Shown here piece after piece: positions 8,323 to 16,541 of a DNA stretch of 64,000 nt (position 1 is its first letter; each line of letters starts with the position of its first letter). A model generated the notes under the pieces. The model had not been told where the DNA came from. It searched no databases and saw only the letters and a list, made by a program, of their open reading frames with translations. The position numbers and the translations under genes were made by a program. The DNA is from Zongyangia hominis (lineage in GTDB: Bacteria > Bacillota > Clostridia > Oscillospirales > Ruminococcaceae). The stretch lies in NCBI RefSeq assembly GCF_014385095.1, contig NZ_JACRTC010000001.1:186001-250000 (forward strand). The letters are read 5' to 3'.

Positions 8323-8556
8323 ATGAAAAACCTTCGCTCTTGGGCACTTCATGTGGCGGTCGCCGTCACGCTGCTGCTTATGACAAATTTGCCGGCACTG
8401 GCCGGTGAGGGGACATTAGTCCGGGAAGTGGGAGGAAATCCCGCCACAGGGGACACCTCCGGTATGATGCTGGGCATTATGGTGGTCCTTTTGGGAGCGT
8501 CGCTCATCGCCATTGTAGCGGTGGCGCTGGTTTCCGCCAAAAAGAAGAAAAAATAG
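8323..8556 (+). CDS. Small exported peptide with a sortase-type NPATG signal
   Basis: A 77-residue protein. It has a signal peptide (Lys/Arg, then a hydrophobic core LHVAVAVTLLLMTNL, cleavage likely after PALAG or ALA), a very short polar segment (about 15 residues), the motif NPATGD, a hydrophobic helix of about 24 residues and a five-Lys tail. This is the layout of a sortase substrate, in which the enzyme would cut in NPATG and link the peptide to the wall. The anchored product would be only about 15-20 residues. Start follows AAGGAACAGGAC. The gene has its own promoter and terminator. No sortase is encoded in the window. Function unknown. Confidence 0.75.
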   Translation: MKNLRSWALHVAVAVTLLLMTNLPALAGEGTLVREVGGNPATGDTSGMMLGIMVVLLGASLIAIVAVALVSAKKKKK

Positions 8557-8563
8557 AAGTTTT

Positions 8564-8602
8564 CCCCGGCGTTAATTGGTAAAAACGTCGGGGTTCTCTT
8601 TT
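8564..8602 (+). terminator. Terminator after the small surface peptide gene
   Basis: CCCCGGCGTT/AACGTCGGGG stem followed by TTCTCTTTT. Confidence 0.85.
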
Positions 8603-8749
8603 GCCTAAATTATGTTATAATTGTATCGGTTTCATCTTTTTGCACGATAGAAAGAATAGAATGTGTAAAATGGCGGAATACTTGTTTTTTCGAGGGGAAT
8701 GACCGGCGGGATATTCCGCCAAGATTCTGTGAAAAGAGGGTTTGGAACC

Positions 8750-10000
8750 GTGCTCAAGATCGTAAAACAGCTTCAGAGAGAAACGTGTGACTGTGGAAAA
8801 GAGCATTCGCTGACTGTGAAGGAAATCCTTCTGGAAAGCGGCGCCATTTACAAACTCAAAAACGTGCTGGAAAAGGTGGAAATCGACGGCAATGGCTGTA
8901 TCGTCTGCGACCGCAACACCGATGTGGCGGCGGGCAGCGCGGTTTCTCAAGTGCTCAACAGCGAGGAAAAAATTGTCATTGATCTGCCCGAGGTCCACGC
9001 CGATGAACAGAGCACCCAGTTTGTCTTCGACCGCATGGGGGATGCGGACTATCTGGTGGCGGTGGGCTCCGGAACCATACATGATATCACCCGTTACTGC
9101 GCCCATGCCAGAGGCATCCCCTTCATCTCGGTGCCCACGGCGGCCTCGGTGGACGGCTTTGTCTCCACCGTTTGCGCTATGACCTTCCGCGGCGCCAAGG
9201 TGACGACCCCCGGCGTCGCACCGGCGGCGGTGGTGGCGGACACCGACATTTTTTCGAGCGCCCCCAAGCGCCTGACAGCGTCCGGCGTCGGCGACATCAT
9301 CGGCAAATATACCGCCCTGACCGATTGGCGGATTTCCCATCTGGTCACCGGGGAATACCTGTGTGAAAAGGTCTACGGCGTTATGGAAAAGGCGCTGGGC
9401 GAAGCGGTCGGCGCTGTGAGCGACATCGCCCGCGGCAAACCGGCGGCCTGTGAAAAGCTGATGTATGGTCTGCTCCTCTCCGGTGTGGCCATGCAGATGA
9501 TTGGCAATTCCCGCCCGGCTTCCGGCGCGGAGCACCACCTGTCCCACCTTTGGGAGACGGCGGTGATCAACGAACCCACCCCAGCGCTCCACGGAGAAAA
9601 GGTGGGCGTGGCCACGGCGCTGGTGTCCCAGGTGTATCACGAAATTGCGTCCGGCGTCTCCTTGCAGCCGGTGGCCTATGAGCCGCTGAGCGATCGTGAG
9701 ATCGACCGGGTCTTCAAAGATACCGCCCCCGATATCCGACGGGAAAACGGGGTGGACATGCTGTTGGACGTGGACTTTCATCGTATCGCGGAAAACTACG
9801 AGGAAATTAAAGCGCTGATTTCCAAAATTCCCCAGCCCGGAGAAATCCGGGAGCTCTTGGGAAAGGTAGGCGCGCCCAGGACTTTGTCCGACATTGAGCT
9901 CCCCGACGCGGTGCTGGAGGATAGTCTTACTTACAGCCCATTCATCCGCCGGAGACTGACGCTGATGCGGCTGAAAAAGCTGTTTTGTGTAGTAAAATAA
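8750..10000 (+). CDS. egsA: sn-glycerol-1-phosphate dehydrogenase (AraM/EgsA family)
   Basis: A 416-residue NAD(P)-dependent dehydrogenase fold related to glycerol dehydrogenase; family members reduce dihydroxyacetone phosphate to sn-glycerol 1-phosphate. Visible are the nucleotide loop VAVGSGTIHDITRY, the substrate loop SVPTAASVDGFVS, and metal ligands in SGAEHHLSHLWE and LHGEKVGVAT. A GTG start at 8750 fits GAGG at 8736; the ATG at 8699 would add 17 residues with no ribosome binding site. In Bacillus the product feeds heptaprenylglyceryl phosphate synthesis; here no partner gene is adjacent. Confidence 0.9.
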   Translation: MLKIVKQLQRETCDCGKEHSLTVKEILLESGAIYKLKNVLEKVEIDGNGCIVCDRNTDVAAGSAVSQVLNSEEKIVIDLPEVHADEQSTQFVFDRMGDADYLVAVGSGTIHDITRYCAHARGIPFISVPTAASVDGFVSTVCAMTFRGAKVTTPGVAPAAVVADTDIFSSAPKRLTASGVGDIIGKYTALTDWRISHLVTGEYLCEKVYGVMEKALGEAVGAVSDIARGKPAACEKLMYGLLLSGVAMQMIGNSRPASGAEHHLSHLWETAVINEPTPALHGEKVGVATALVSQVYHEIASGVSLQPVAYEPLSDREIDRVFKDTAPDIRRENGVDMLLDVDFHRIAENYEEIKALISKIPQPGEIRELLGKVGAPRTLSDIELPDAVLEDSLTYSPFIRRRLTLMRLKKLFCVVK

Positions 10001-10037
10001 GGAAAAATTGTTGCCAGAAGCAGGATAAAGGAATGAC

Positions 10038-10069
10038 AAAAAGCGATACGAATTTTGTATCGCTTTTTT
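10038..10069 (+). terminator. Terminator after egsA
   Basis: AAGCGATAC/GTATCGCTT stem with a preceding A-run and following TTTTT. Confidence 0.85.
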
Positions 10070-10231
10070 GGTTATTTGCGACCGGAACGATTAGAATAGT
10101 AGTAAAGCAGTTTTCTTGTGTACGGAAACTATTGGCGCAAAAAATATCCGAAGCATAGAAAAATATGCTTTTATTTTGTACATTTTAATGATATAATAGG
10201 AACGTTAACAAGCTGTAAGGAGAGTGCCGCG

Positions 10232-11518
10232 TTGGAAAAATATGTTTTGACCGGTGGCGTGCGCCTACAAGGGGAGGTCGTCATCAGCGGTGCCAAGAAT
10301 GCCGCTGTCGCGATTATTCCAGCCGCGATCTTGGCGGAAGGTCCGTGCGTGATTGAAAATATTCCAAACATCAAGGATGTTGCCGTTCTCTTTAAGATTC
10401 TCTATGAGATGGGCGCGTCTGTGAAAGTCATAAATAAGAACACCATCAAAGTCGACACCAGAAATATCGCCGTTCCCGAAGTGCCCTACGAAATGGCCCG
10501 GCACATGCGTGCCTCCTACTATTTCCTGGGCGCCATGTTGGGACGGTACAACCGGGCGAGAGTGTCCATGCCGGGCGGCTGCGACTTCGGCGTACGGCCC
10601 ATCGACCAGCACATCAAGGGATTTGAGGCGCTGGGCGCAAAAGTTTCCCTGGAACAGGGCGGTATGATTGAAGTAGTGGCGGACAACCTCATCGGCAGCC
10701 ATATCTATTTTGATGTGGTTTCGGTGGGCGCCACCATCAACCTGATGCTGGCGGCCGTCAAGGCCAAGGGACTGACGGTATTGGAAAATGTGGCCAAGGA
10801 GCCCCATATCGTCGATCTCGCCAACTTCTTAAACTCCATGGGCGCGGACATCCGCGGCGCCGGAACCGACGTCATCAAAATTCACGGCGTTCCTCACCTG
10901 GGGACCACCAATTATTCGATTATTCCCGACCAGATCGAAGCCGGCACCTATATGATCGCGGCGGCCGCCACCGGCGGCGACGTCTTAGTCAAGAACGTCA
11001 TCCCCAAGCATCTGGAGTCCATCACCGCCAAGCTGATCAAGGCGGGCGCGCAGGTGGACGAGTTTGACGACTGTCTCCGTGTGCGCCGCAGCGGCCCGCT
11101 GGAGAGAACCAGTCTTAAAACCATGCCCCATCCGGGCTTCCCCACCGATATGCAGCCTCAGATGACCACCATGCTCGCCATGGCAAACGGCACCTCTGTG
11201 GTCACCGAAGGAGTCTGGGACAACCGCTTTCGCTATGTGGACGAACTGCGGCGGATGGGCGCCAACATCCAGGTGGACGGCAAGGTGGCCGTCATCGAGG
11301 GCGTCCCACAGCTCCACGGCGCGCCGGTGCGGGCTACCGACCTGCGTGCGGGCGCGGCACTGATGATCGCGGGACTGTGCGCCGACGGCGTCACCGAGAT
11401 CGAGGACATCTATCACATCGAGCGGGGTTACGAGGACATTGAAGTCAAACTGCGGGGCCTGGGCGCCGATATCCGCAAGGTGATGGTGCCGGAGCCCGCC
11501 TTGGCCAAAGCGCTTTAA
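10232..11518 (+). CDS. murA: UDP-N-acetylglucosamine 1-carboxyvinyltransferase
   Basis: First committed step of peptidoglycan synthesis: transfers enolpyruvate from PEP to UDP-GlcNAc. The product has 428 residues with the two-domain EPSP-synthase fold. The catalytic loop [16 protein letters not shown] has its Cys at position 117, the residue alkylated by fosfomycin. Other signatures are [14 protein letters not shown] at the N-terminus and [16 protein letters not shown] late. The start is TTG 10232 behind AAGGAG at 10217; the ORF extension to 10118 has no family similarity. It runs with the WalJ and RlmH genes in the same direction. Confidence 0.96.
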   Translation: MEKYVLTGGVRLQGEVVISGAKNAAVAIIPAAILAEGPCVIENIPNIKDVAVLFKILYEMGASVKVINKNTIKVDTRNIAVPEVPYEMARHMRASYYFLGAMLGRYNRARVSMPGGCDFGVRPIDQHIKGFEALGAKVSLEQGGMIEVVADNLIGSHIYFDVVSVGATINLMLAAVKAKGLTVLENVAKEPHIVDLANFLNSMGADIRGAGTDVIKIHGVPHLGTTNYSIIPDQIEAGTYMIAAAATGGDVLVKNVIPKHLESITAKLIKAGAQVDEFDDCLRVRRSGPLERTSLKTMPHPGFPTDMQPQMTTMLAMANGTSVVTEGVWDNRFRYVDELRRMGANIQVDGKVAVIEGVPQLHGAPVRATDLRAGAALMIAGLCADGVTEIEDIYHIERGYEDIEVKLRGLGADIRKVMVPEPALAKAL

Positions 11519-11643
11519 TTTCACAGAATCATAACCGGAGAGAGGACAGGGTTTTGTCTCTCTGTTCGGAAAGAACCGACTGGAAAGCAAAACCCCTGCG
11601 TGTTTTGCTTTTTTGTTGGCTCTAAAAAAGGGGGGATGGGATC

Positions 11644-12432
11644 TTGTCCAGAATTTGCCCGCTTTTCAGCGGCAGCAGTGGCAACTGCACTTATCTGGCA
11701 AACGGGGAGGACAGCATCCTCATCGACGCCGGGGTCAGCTGCCGGAGCATTGTGGGGGCGCTCAAAGAGATTGACGCGCCGGTGGAGCGGATTCAGGCCA
11801 TCCTCGTCACCCATGAGCACTCCGACCACGTCAAAGGCCTCAAGGTCCTGCTCAAAAGGTACCCGATTCCGGTGTACGGCTCCCGGGAAACCTTGGCATA
11901 CATAGCGCAGAATGATCTGGTCCCACCCCAGGCCGATCTGCGGGTTCTCGAAGAAAAAACAGAGATCGCTCGGATGGAGATCACTCCTTTCGACACCTCC
12001 CACGACGCGGCCCACAGTCTGGGCTTTCGCATCCACATGGCCGACGACCGGCTGGTGGGTTTTGCTACCGACACCGGCTGTATCACCCAGGATGTGGACC
12101 GGGGTCTCTCCGGCTGCGACGTGGTGGTGCTGGAATCCAACTATGACAAGGGCATGCTCCAGTGCGGGCGGTATCCCTACTATTTGAAAAGAAGAATTAC
12201 CTCCAACCGGGGCCATCTCTCCAATGAGGACTGCGCCAAACAGATCGCGCGGCTGGTCAAGGAGAAGGCCACCCGGTTTATTCTGGCTCACTTGAGCCAG
12301 GAGAATAATCTCCCGGACATCGCCTATCAGTCCTCCCTCTCCCAGTTGCTTCTCGAACAGATGCGCCCGGAGGTGGACTTTACGCTGGATGTGGCCTCAA
12401 GACAGCAGGTGAGCCGAATGGTCACCTTTTAG
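11644..12432 (+). CDS. walJ: MBL-fold metallohydrolase, WalJ/YycJ family
   Basis: A 262-residue metallo-beta-lactamase-fold enzyme of the YycJ/WalJ group, thought to act in cell wall or DNA repair control, usually near walKR in Firmicutes. The start motif CPLFSGSSGNCTYL and the metal-binding VTHEHSDHVKGL (HxHxDH) are typical; further ligands are at FDTSHDAAHSLG, TDTGC and LAHLSQENN. TTG start with a strong G-rich ribosome binding site about 10 bases ahead. The next gene, rlmH, follows after 37 bp. walKR are not in the window. Confidence 0.9.
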   Translation: MSRICPLFSGSSGNCTYLANGEDSILIDAGVSCRSIVGALKEIDAPVERIQAILVTHEHSDHVKGLKVLLKRYPIPVYGSRETLAYIAQNDLVPPQADLRVLEEKTEIARMEITPFDTSHDAAHSLGFRIHMADDRLVGFATDTGCITQDVDRGLSGCDVVVLESNYDKGMLQCGRYPYYLKRRITSNRGHLSNEDCAKQIARLVKEKATRFILAHLSQENNLPDIAYQSSLSQLLLEQMRPEVDFTLDVASRQQVSRMVTF

Positions 12433-12469
12433 CTTCGAAGGCGTCCCAAGCGTAGGAGGTGAAGAAGCT

Positions 12470-12952
12470 ATGGTCGGAGTACATCTAATTTGTGTAGGAA
12501 AACTCAAAGAAAAATACTTAAGCGACGCGGTGGCCGAGTACGCCAAGCGCCTCTCAGCCTTTTGCAAGCTGCAAATCGTGGAGCTGCCCGAATGCCGGGT
12601 GGGGGACCGTCCTTCTGCGGCACAGATTGAAAAGGTCATGGAAACAGAGGGCAATGCCATCCTCCAAAAGGTGCCCCAAGGGGCCTTTGTCATCCCCATG
12701 TGCATTGAGGGAAAGCTCCTGTCCTCCCCAAAGCTGGCCCAGACATTGGAAAGCGCGGCGGTGGGCGGGAAAAGCCAGATCGCGTTTATTATTGGCGGCT
12801 CCTTTGGGCTGTCGGAACAGGTGAAGGCCAGAGGGGATTTGCGCCTCTCTATGTCCCCGATGACCTTTCCACACCAGCTGGCCCGGGTGATGGTCCTCGA
12901 ACAGATTTACCGGGCGTTTTCCATCCAAAATCACACCCAATATCACAAATGA
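12470..12952 (+). CDS. rlmH: 23S rRNA (pseudouridine1915-N3)-methyltransferase RlmH
   Basis: A 160-residue SPOUT methyltransferase that methylates pseudouridine 1915 in helix 69 using SAM. Diagnostic stretches are the N-terminus VGVHLICVGKLKEKYL, the knotted SAM site FIIGGSFGLSEQVKAR and the C-terminal MVLEQIYRAFSIQNHTQYHK. The start follows TAGGAGGTGAAGAAGCT. Orthologs commonly follow a WalJ/YycJ gene, as here. Confidence 0.97.
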   Translation: MVGVHLICVGKLKEKYLSDAVAEYAKRLSAFCKLQIVELPECRVGDRPSAAQIEKVMETEGNAILQKVPQGAFVIPMCIEGKLLSSPKLAQTLESAAVGGKSQIAFIIGGSFGLSEQVKARGDLRLSMSPMTFPHQLARVMVLEQIYRAFSIQNHTQYHK

Positions 12953-12957
12953 TAAAA

Positions 12958-12980
12958 CCGCTCTTTTGAGCGGCTTTTTT
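12958..12980 (+). terminator. Terminator after rlmH
   Basis: CCGCTC-TTTT-GAGCGG stem, then TTTTTT. Confidence 0.85.
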
Positions 12981-13255
12981 ATGTCCCGGAGAGAAAACGC
13001 CCTTGTCCTTTGCCGGCCGGCGGCGAGAATAAGGGCTTTGTCAGCTGCGGCGATACCGGAAATTTCGGCCGCTGCGCGCCTCCTGTCTATGGAGTGACTT
13101 TGATGCCACCGCCTGCGGGGCGCCCGCCGGTGCTCGATTGTGGGACTACCTGCCCGTGCCCACAGAGCGCCCGTCCGATGACCGGCTGTGAGGGCACGGT
13201 TCCGGGCGCGGAGAATCCAGAAAGCCTCCATGCTGCAAGCGCCTAAAGCGCAAAG
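12981..13255. other. Gene-free GC-rich stretch
   Basis: About 275 bp between rlmH and the converging exported-protein gene. A 78-codon open frame at 13010-13246 is rich in Pro, Gly and Cys, lacks a ribosome binding site and resembles no family. Short inverted repeats occur (for example GCCGGCCGGC near 13013), but no clear copy of the repeat family. Confidence 0.5.
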
Positions 13256-13287
13256 AAAAAGCGCCGCTCTTTAGAGCGTCGCTTTTT
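13256..13287. terminator. Bidirectional terminator
   Basis: AAAAAGCG(C)CGCTC..GAGCG(T)CGCTTTTT, usable in both directions; it serves the minus-strand gene ending at 13317. Confidence 0.85.
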
Positions 13288-13316
13288 AATTCGCAAGGAA
13301 AGCGAGAGACTTTGGG

Positions 13317-14240
13317 TCAGCTGACTTGGGTCTCTGCGTTCACGGCTTCCGTCTGGTAGGATATTTCCCCGTTTTCCCCCAGGGTGTAGTTGTCTAAAAC
13401 CTTTTCGTAACGGAAGCCGAAGGTGTCCTCCACCCGCAGGAGTATGCGGATCTCGTCGCCCACCTTGGCGTCAAAGTCCTCCTTGACCGGCAGACGGAGG
13501 GAGCCGCCCATCAGGATATCATCCGTGATGTCCAGGGGGTAGGACTTGGCGTCGCTGCCGCCGATTTGGGCTACCAACTGCGCCTCTTTCACCTTGTTTT
13601 TATCGCTTTGGGAACTGACGTAAATTTCAAAGGTCCCGTCCAAATGAAGCTTTTTATCGGTGGGATCAAACTTGGTGTATCCCGCGTAATAGCCGTTATC
13701 GATATAAAGGAGCAACTGGGAGCGCAGGCCGTAGAGCTCGCTGACGGTCTGCACCTGCTTGCTGCCTCCGTCGTCGATGACGCCCATCACCGTCACGTTT
13801 TCACAAAGCGGTATCTGACTGGAAGCGTAGAAGACCAAGCCCTCCGCGCCGCTCTCGCGGCTGGCGGAAAGGGTTGCCTGGCTCTGTCCGTCGCACAGGA
13901 CGACAAATTCCATCCGGGTGTCGTCGGAGAGCATCTTGGGGGTGGCCTCCACCGAGAGGCTTATGGTCTTGTCGGCCGGGTCAAAGGCGCCGGTTTCACA
14001 GGCAGTATAAGAAAAGATGCTGTTTTTTTCCTCCAAGTTGGCGCGGATTTCTCCAATGCCGTTACCGATGGCCGACTGCAATCCCGCGCCCAGGCCGCTG
14101 ACGTCGCCGCGTAGGGTACTCAGCTCCTGTCGCAGGGCGTGCATCTGAAAAAGCAGAATACAGGTGAGAAGGGTGAGCAGCAGCGTGACGCCGCCGAGAA
14201 CGACCAGCCAGTTGATGGGGCGCTTCTGATTTTCTTCCAT
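13317..14240 (-). CDS. Membrane-anchored extracytoplasmic protein of unknown function
   Basis: 307 residues with a short cytoplasmic head, one transmembrane helix (about residues 11-31), a short coiled-coil-like segment (MHALRQELSTLRGDVSGL) and an outer part of about 230 residues. The outer part contains two beta-rich segments that begin in a similar way (TGAFDPADKTISLSVEATP near 83 and YTKFDPTDKKLHLDGTFEI near 190), suggesting a duplicated immunoglobulin-like domain. I do not recognise the family. It starts 34 bp after the Dabb gene on the same strand, so the two are likely co-transcribed. Confidence 0.7.
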   Translation of the reverse strand: MEENQKRPINWLVVLGGVTLLLTLLTCILLFQMHALRQELSTLRGDVSGLGAGLQSAIGNGIGEIRANLEEKNSIFSYTACETGAFDPADKTISLSVEATPKMLSDDTRMEFVVLCDGQSQATLSASRESGAEGLVFYASSQIPLCENVTVMGVIDDGGSKQVQTVSELYGLRSQLLLYIDNGYYAGYTKFDPTDKKLHLDGTFEIYVSSQSDKNKVKEAQLVAQIGGSDAKSYPLDITDDILMGGSLRLPVKEDFDAKVGDEIRILLRVEDTFGFRYEKVLDNYTLGENGEISYQTEAVNAETQVS

Positions 14241-14274
14241 GAAAGACCTCCTATTCTATGGACATGGCCCAAAG

Positions 14275-14571
14275 TTACATTTCGTAGTCCACCACCGCGC
14301 GCTCACAGATGACCTGGTGGACAAATTCCTTGACCGCCAGATGGGCGGGATGGCACTGATAGCCGTCCAGGGCTTCCTTGGAGGCAAGCTCGCTGCACAG
14401 GCACAGGTCGTAGCCGTTGGGGTTAAAGTTGACGCCCACCTGGGCGCTGAGAAGCCCAGGCACCACGCCGACGAGCCCTTCCAACTTTTCTTTGATGAGC
14501 TGGCCGTTGCGGATTTTGTCCCCGCCGGCGGCTTCCTCTTTGAGATTCCAGAATACGATATGTTTAATCAT
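14275..14571 (-). CDS. Dabb family (stress-responsive alpha/beta barrel) protein
   Basis: A 98-residue single Dabb domain, a dimeric ferredoxin-like fold. The signatures are MIKHIVFWNLKEEA at the start, the mid-strand GVVPGLLSAQVGVNF and YDLCLCSEL, then YQCHPAHLAVKEFV. The start at 14571 has AAGGAGACAGCAAAC ahead; a longer frame reaching 14751 overlaps comM and is not used. The function in bacteria is generally unknown. Confidence 0.85.
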   Translation of the reverse strand: MIKHIVFWNLKEEAAGGDKIRNGQLIKEKLEGLVGVVPGLLSAQVGVNFNPNGYDLCLCSELASKEALDGYQCHPAHLAVKEFVHQVICERAVVDYEM

Positions 14572-14689
14572 GTTTGCTGTCTCCTTTATGCTTATCTTAC
14601 GGAACCGGCGCGGGCCGTCCGCGCTTGATCCTTCCAGCGCATCATCTTTGCTGCGGTTTGGGACACTGTGGCGCCTCCGTGCAGCGGCA

Positions 14690-16222
14690 TCAAAGGCTGT
14701 GCTGCCAATATTTGCGGTCCAGGCTGCGGTACTGCACCGCCTCGGCCACATGGGGCGCGTCGATGACTTCGCTGCCGTCCAAGTCGGCGATGGTGCGGGC
14801 CACCTTGAGGATCCGGTCGTAGGCCCGGGCCGAAAGCCCCATGGAATCGAAGGCGGCTTTCAGGATGGTGTTGCCGCTGTCTGAAAGGGGGCACATTTTG
14901 GCGAGGAGAGCGCTGGTAATCCGGGAATTGGAGGCGATGCCGGTGCCCTCGAAGCGGGTGAGCTGCAACGCCCTGGCCTTCTCCACCCGGGCGCGGATGT
15001 CCGCGGAGGACTCGGCCTTCTGGTGAGAAGAAAGGTGCTCATACTCCACCGGCATCACGTCCACATGCAGGTCCATCCGGTCGAGGAGGGGCCCGGAGAT
15101 CTTGGCCAGATACCGGGTGACGGTGGCGGGGGTGCAGGTGCACGAGCGGGTGGGATGCCCGAAGTAGCCGCAGGGACAGGGGTTCATGGCCGCCACCACC
15201 ATGACCGAGCAGGGGTAGGTGAGACGTCCGGCGGCCCGGGAGATGGTGACCACATTGTCCTCCATGGGCTGTCGCATCACTTCCAGGGCGTTTCGGTTAA
15301 ATTCCGGCAATTCGTCCAGGAAAAGGACGCCGTTGTGGGCCAGGGAGATTTCGCCGGGGGCCAGATTGTAGCCGCCGCCCGCCAGTCCCACGGCGGATAC
15401 GGTGTGATGGGGGGAACGGAAGGGGCGGGTGCGGATGAGGGAATCCCCGCTTTTGAGTTCCCCGCACACCGAATAGACCTTGGTTGTCTCTACCGACTCC
15501 TCAAAGGTCATGGGCGGCAGGATGGAGGGCAGACGTTTGGCCAACATGCTCTTGCCCGAGCCGGGCGGCCCCACCAAAATCAGGTTGTGGGCTCCTGCCG
15601 CGGCGATCTCCATGGCCCGCTTGGCCTCCGGCTGGCCCTTGACGTCGCTGAAATCCAGCGGATGGGACACGCTCTGCGCGAGGAAGGGGGGAGCCACAGC
15701 GGGCGTGATGGGCGCCTCACCGGAAAAGTGGCGGACGAGCTGGGAGAAGTGGGAGAGGGGATAGACGGCGATGCCGTCCACCACGGCGGCCTCAGCGGCG
15801 TTGTCAGCGGGGATGAAGACACCCGCAAAGCCCGCCTCTTTGGCCTTGAGCACCATGGGGAGGACGCCGCTGATATGCCGCACGTCGCCGGAGAGGGAGA
15901 GTTCCCCAATAAAGGCGTAGGCGTCCAGGGGGATGTCCAACTGTCCCGAGCCTTGTAATATGGCAACCATGATAGGCAGGTCGTAGAGGGGCCCCGACTT
16001 GCGGATGTCGGCTGGGGCCAGATTGACGGTGATGCGGCTGACGGGGAGGGTAAAGCCGCAGTTTTTGATGGCGGACTTGACCCGGTCCCGGGATTCCTTG
16101 ACGGCGGCGTCGGGCAGTCCCACGATGTCGAAGCCGGGGAGTCCCGTGGCGATGTCCACCTCCACCGTGACCACCACGCTGTGCATGCCGAAGACCGCCA
16201 GACTCGATACCTTGCAGAACAT
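14690..16222 (-). CDS. comM: YifB/ComM family Mg chelatase-like AAA+ ATPase
   Basis: A 510-residue AAA+ helicase of the ComM/YifB family, linked to branch migration during natural transformation. The N-terminal Lon-like domain has GLPGFDIVGLPDAAVKESRD. The central ATPase has Walker A GPPGSGKSMLAKRLP near 215 and Walker B VLFLDELPEF. The C-terminal Mg-chelatase helical domain has ISGPLLDRMDLHVDV and SARAYDRILKVARTIADL. The start is ATG 16222 or GTG 16231; the first is better spaced from GAGAGG. Confidence 0.93.
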   Translation of the reverse strand: MFCKVSSLAVFGMHSVVVTVEVDIATGLPGFDIVGLPDAAVKESRDRVKSAIKNCGFTLPVSRITVNLAPADIRKSGPLYDLPIMVAILQGSGQLDIPLDAYAFIGELSLSGDVRHISGVLPMVLKAKEAGFAGVFIPADNAAEAAVVDGIAVYPLSHFSQLVRHFSGEAPITPAVAPPFLAQSVSHPLDFSDVKGQPEAKRAMEIAAAGAHNLILVGPPGSGKSMLAKRLPSILPPMTFEESVETTKVYSVCGELKSGDSLIRTRPFRSPHHTVSAVGLAGGGYNLAPGEISLAHNGVLFLDELPEFNRNALEVMRQPMEDNVVTISRAAGRLTYPCSVMVVAAMNPCPCGYFGHPTRSCTCTPATVTRYLAKISGPLLDRMDLHVDVMPVEYEHLSSHQKAESSADIRARVEKARALQLTRFEGTGIASNSRITSALLAKMCPLSDSGNTILKAAFDSMGLSARAYDRILKVARTIADLDGSEVIDAPHVAEAVQYRSLDRKYWQHSL

Positions 16223-16253
16223 CCCGGTCACTTCCTCTCTTTTCTGGCCCCAT

Positions 16254-16259
16254 TATACC
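16254..16259 (-). promoter_or_regulatory. Probable -10 box of comM
   Basis: A perfect TATAAT on the minus strand, 32 bp before the start codon; the -35 side is poor (TTTCCT-like). Confidence 0.4.
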
Positions 16260-16457
16260 ATAGTTTTTATGCGGAGGAAAGCGAGTGCCGGACATGAGAA
16301 GCCGCTTTTGTCCCCCGGATGGAAAAGACGGCGAAAAAGCATCTTGTGCCTATGAATTTTATAGTATCATCATAAAAACGGAAGAATATTCGCGGGATTC
16401 TTGTAGAAAACCACATAAAAACAGGGGAATTTTGGGCAAAATGTTCCGCAGTTGTTA

Positions 16458-16486
16458 TTGAATATCCATACAAGCTCTGGTAAAAT
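16458..16486 (+). promoter_or_regulatory. SigA promoter of the phosphoglucomutase gene
   Basis: TTGAAT (16458-16463), 17 bp, TAAAAT (16481-16486). The rest of the gap between comM and this gene is AT-rich with no other feature seen. Confidence 0.75.
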
Positions 16487-16541
16487 AAAAAGGTAAAGGG
16501 AATGGTAAACCCCAAAATCTGAAGAAAATAGGGTGATGATC

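Noticed and set aside
13010..13246. 78-codon Pro/Gly/Cys-rich frame
   Set aside because: No ribosome binding site, no family and odd composition.
13000..13255. Possible further copy of the nested-hairpin repeat
   Set aside because: Several GCGC and GCCGGC words occur, but not in the order of the family core.
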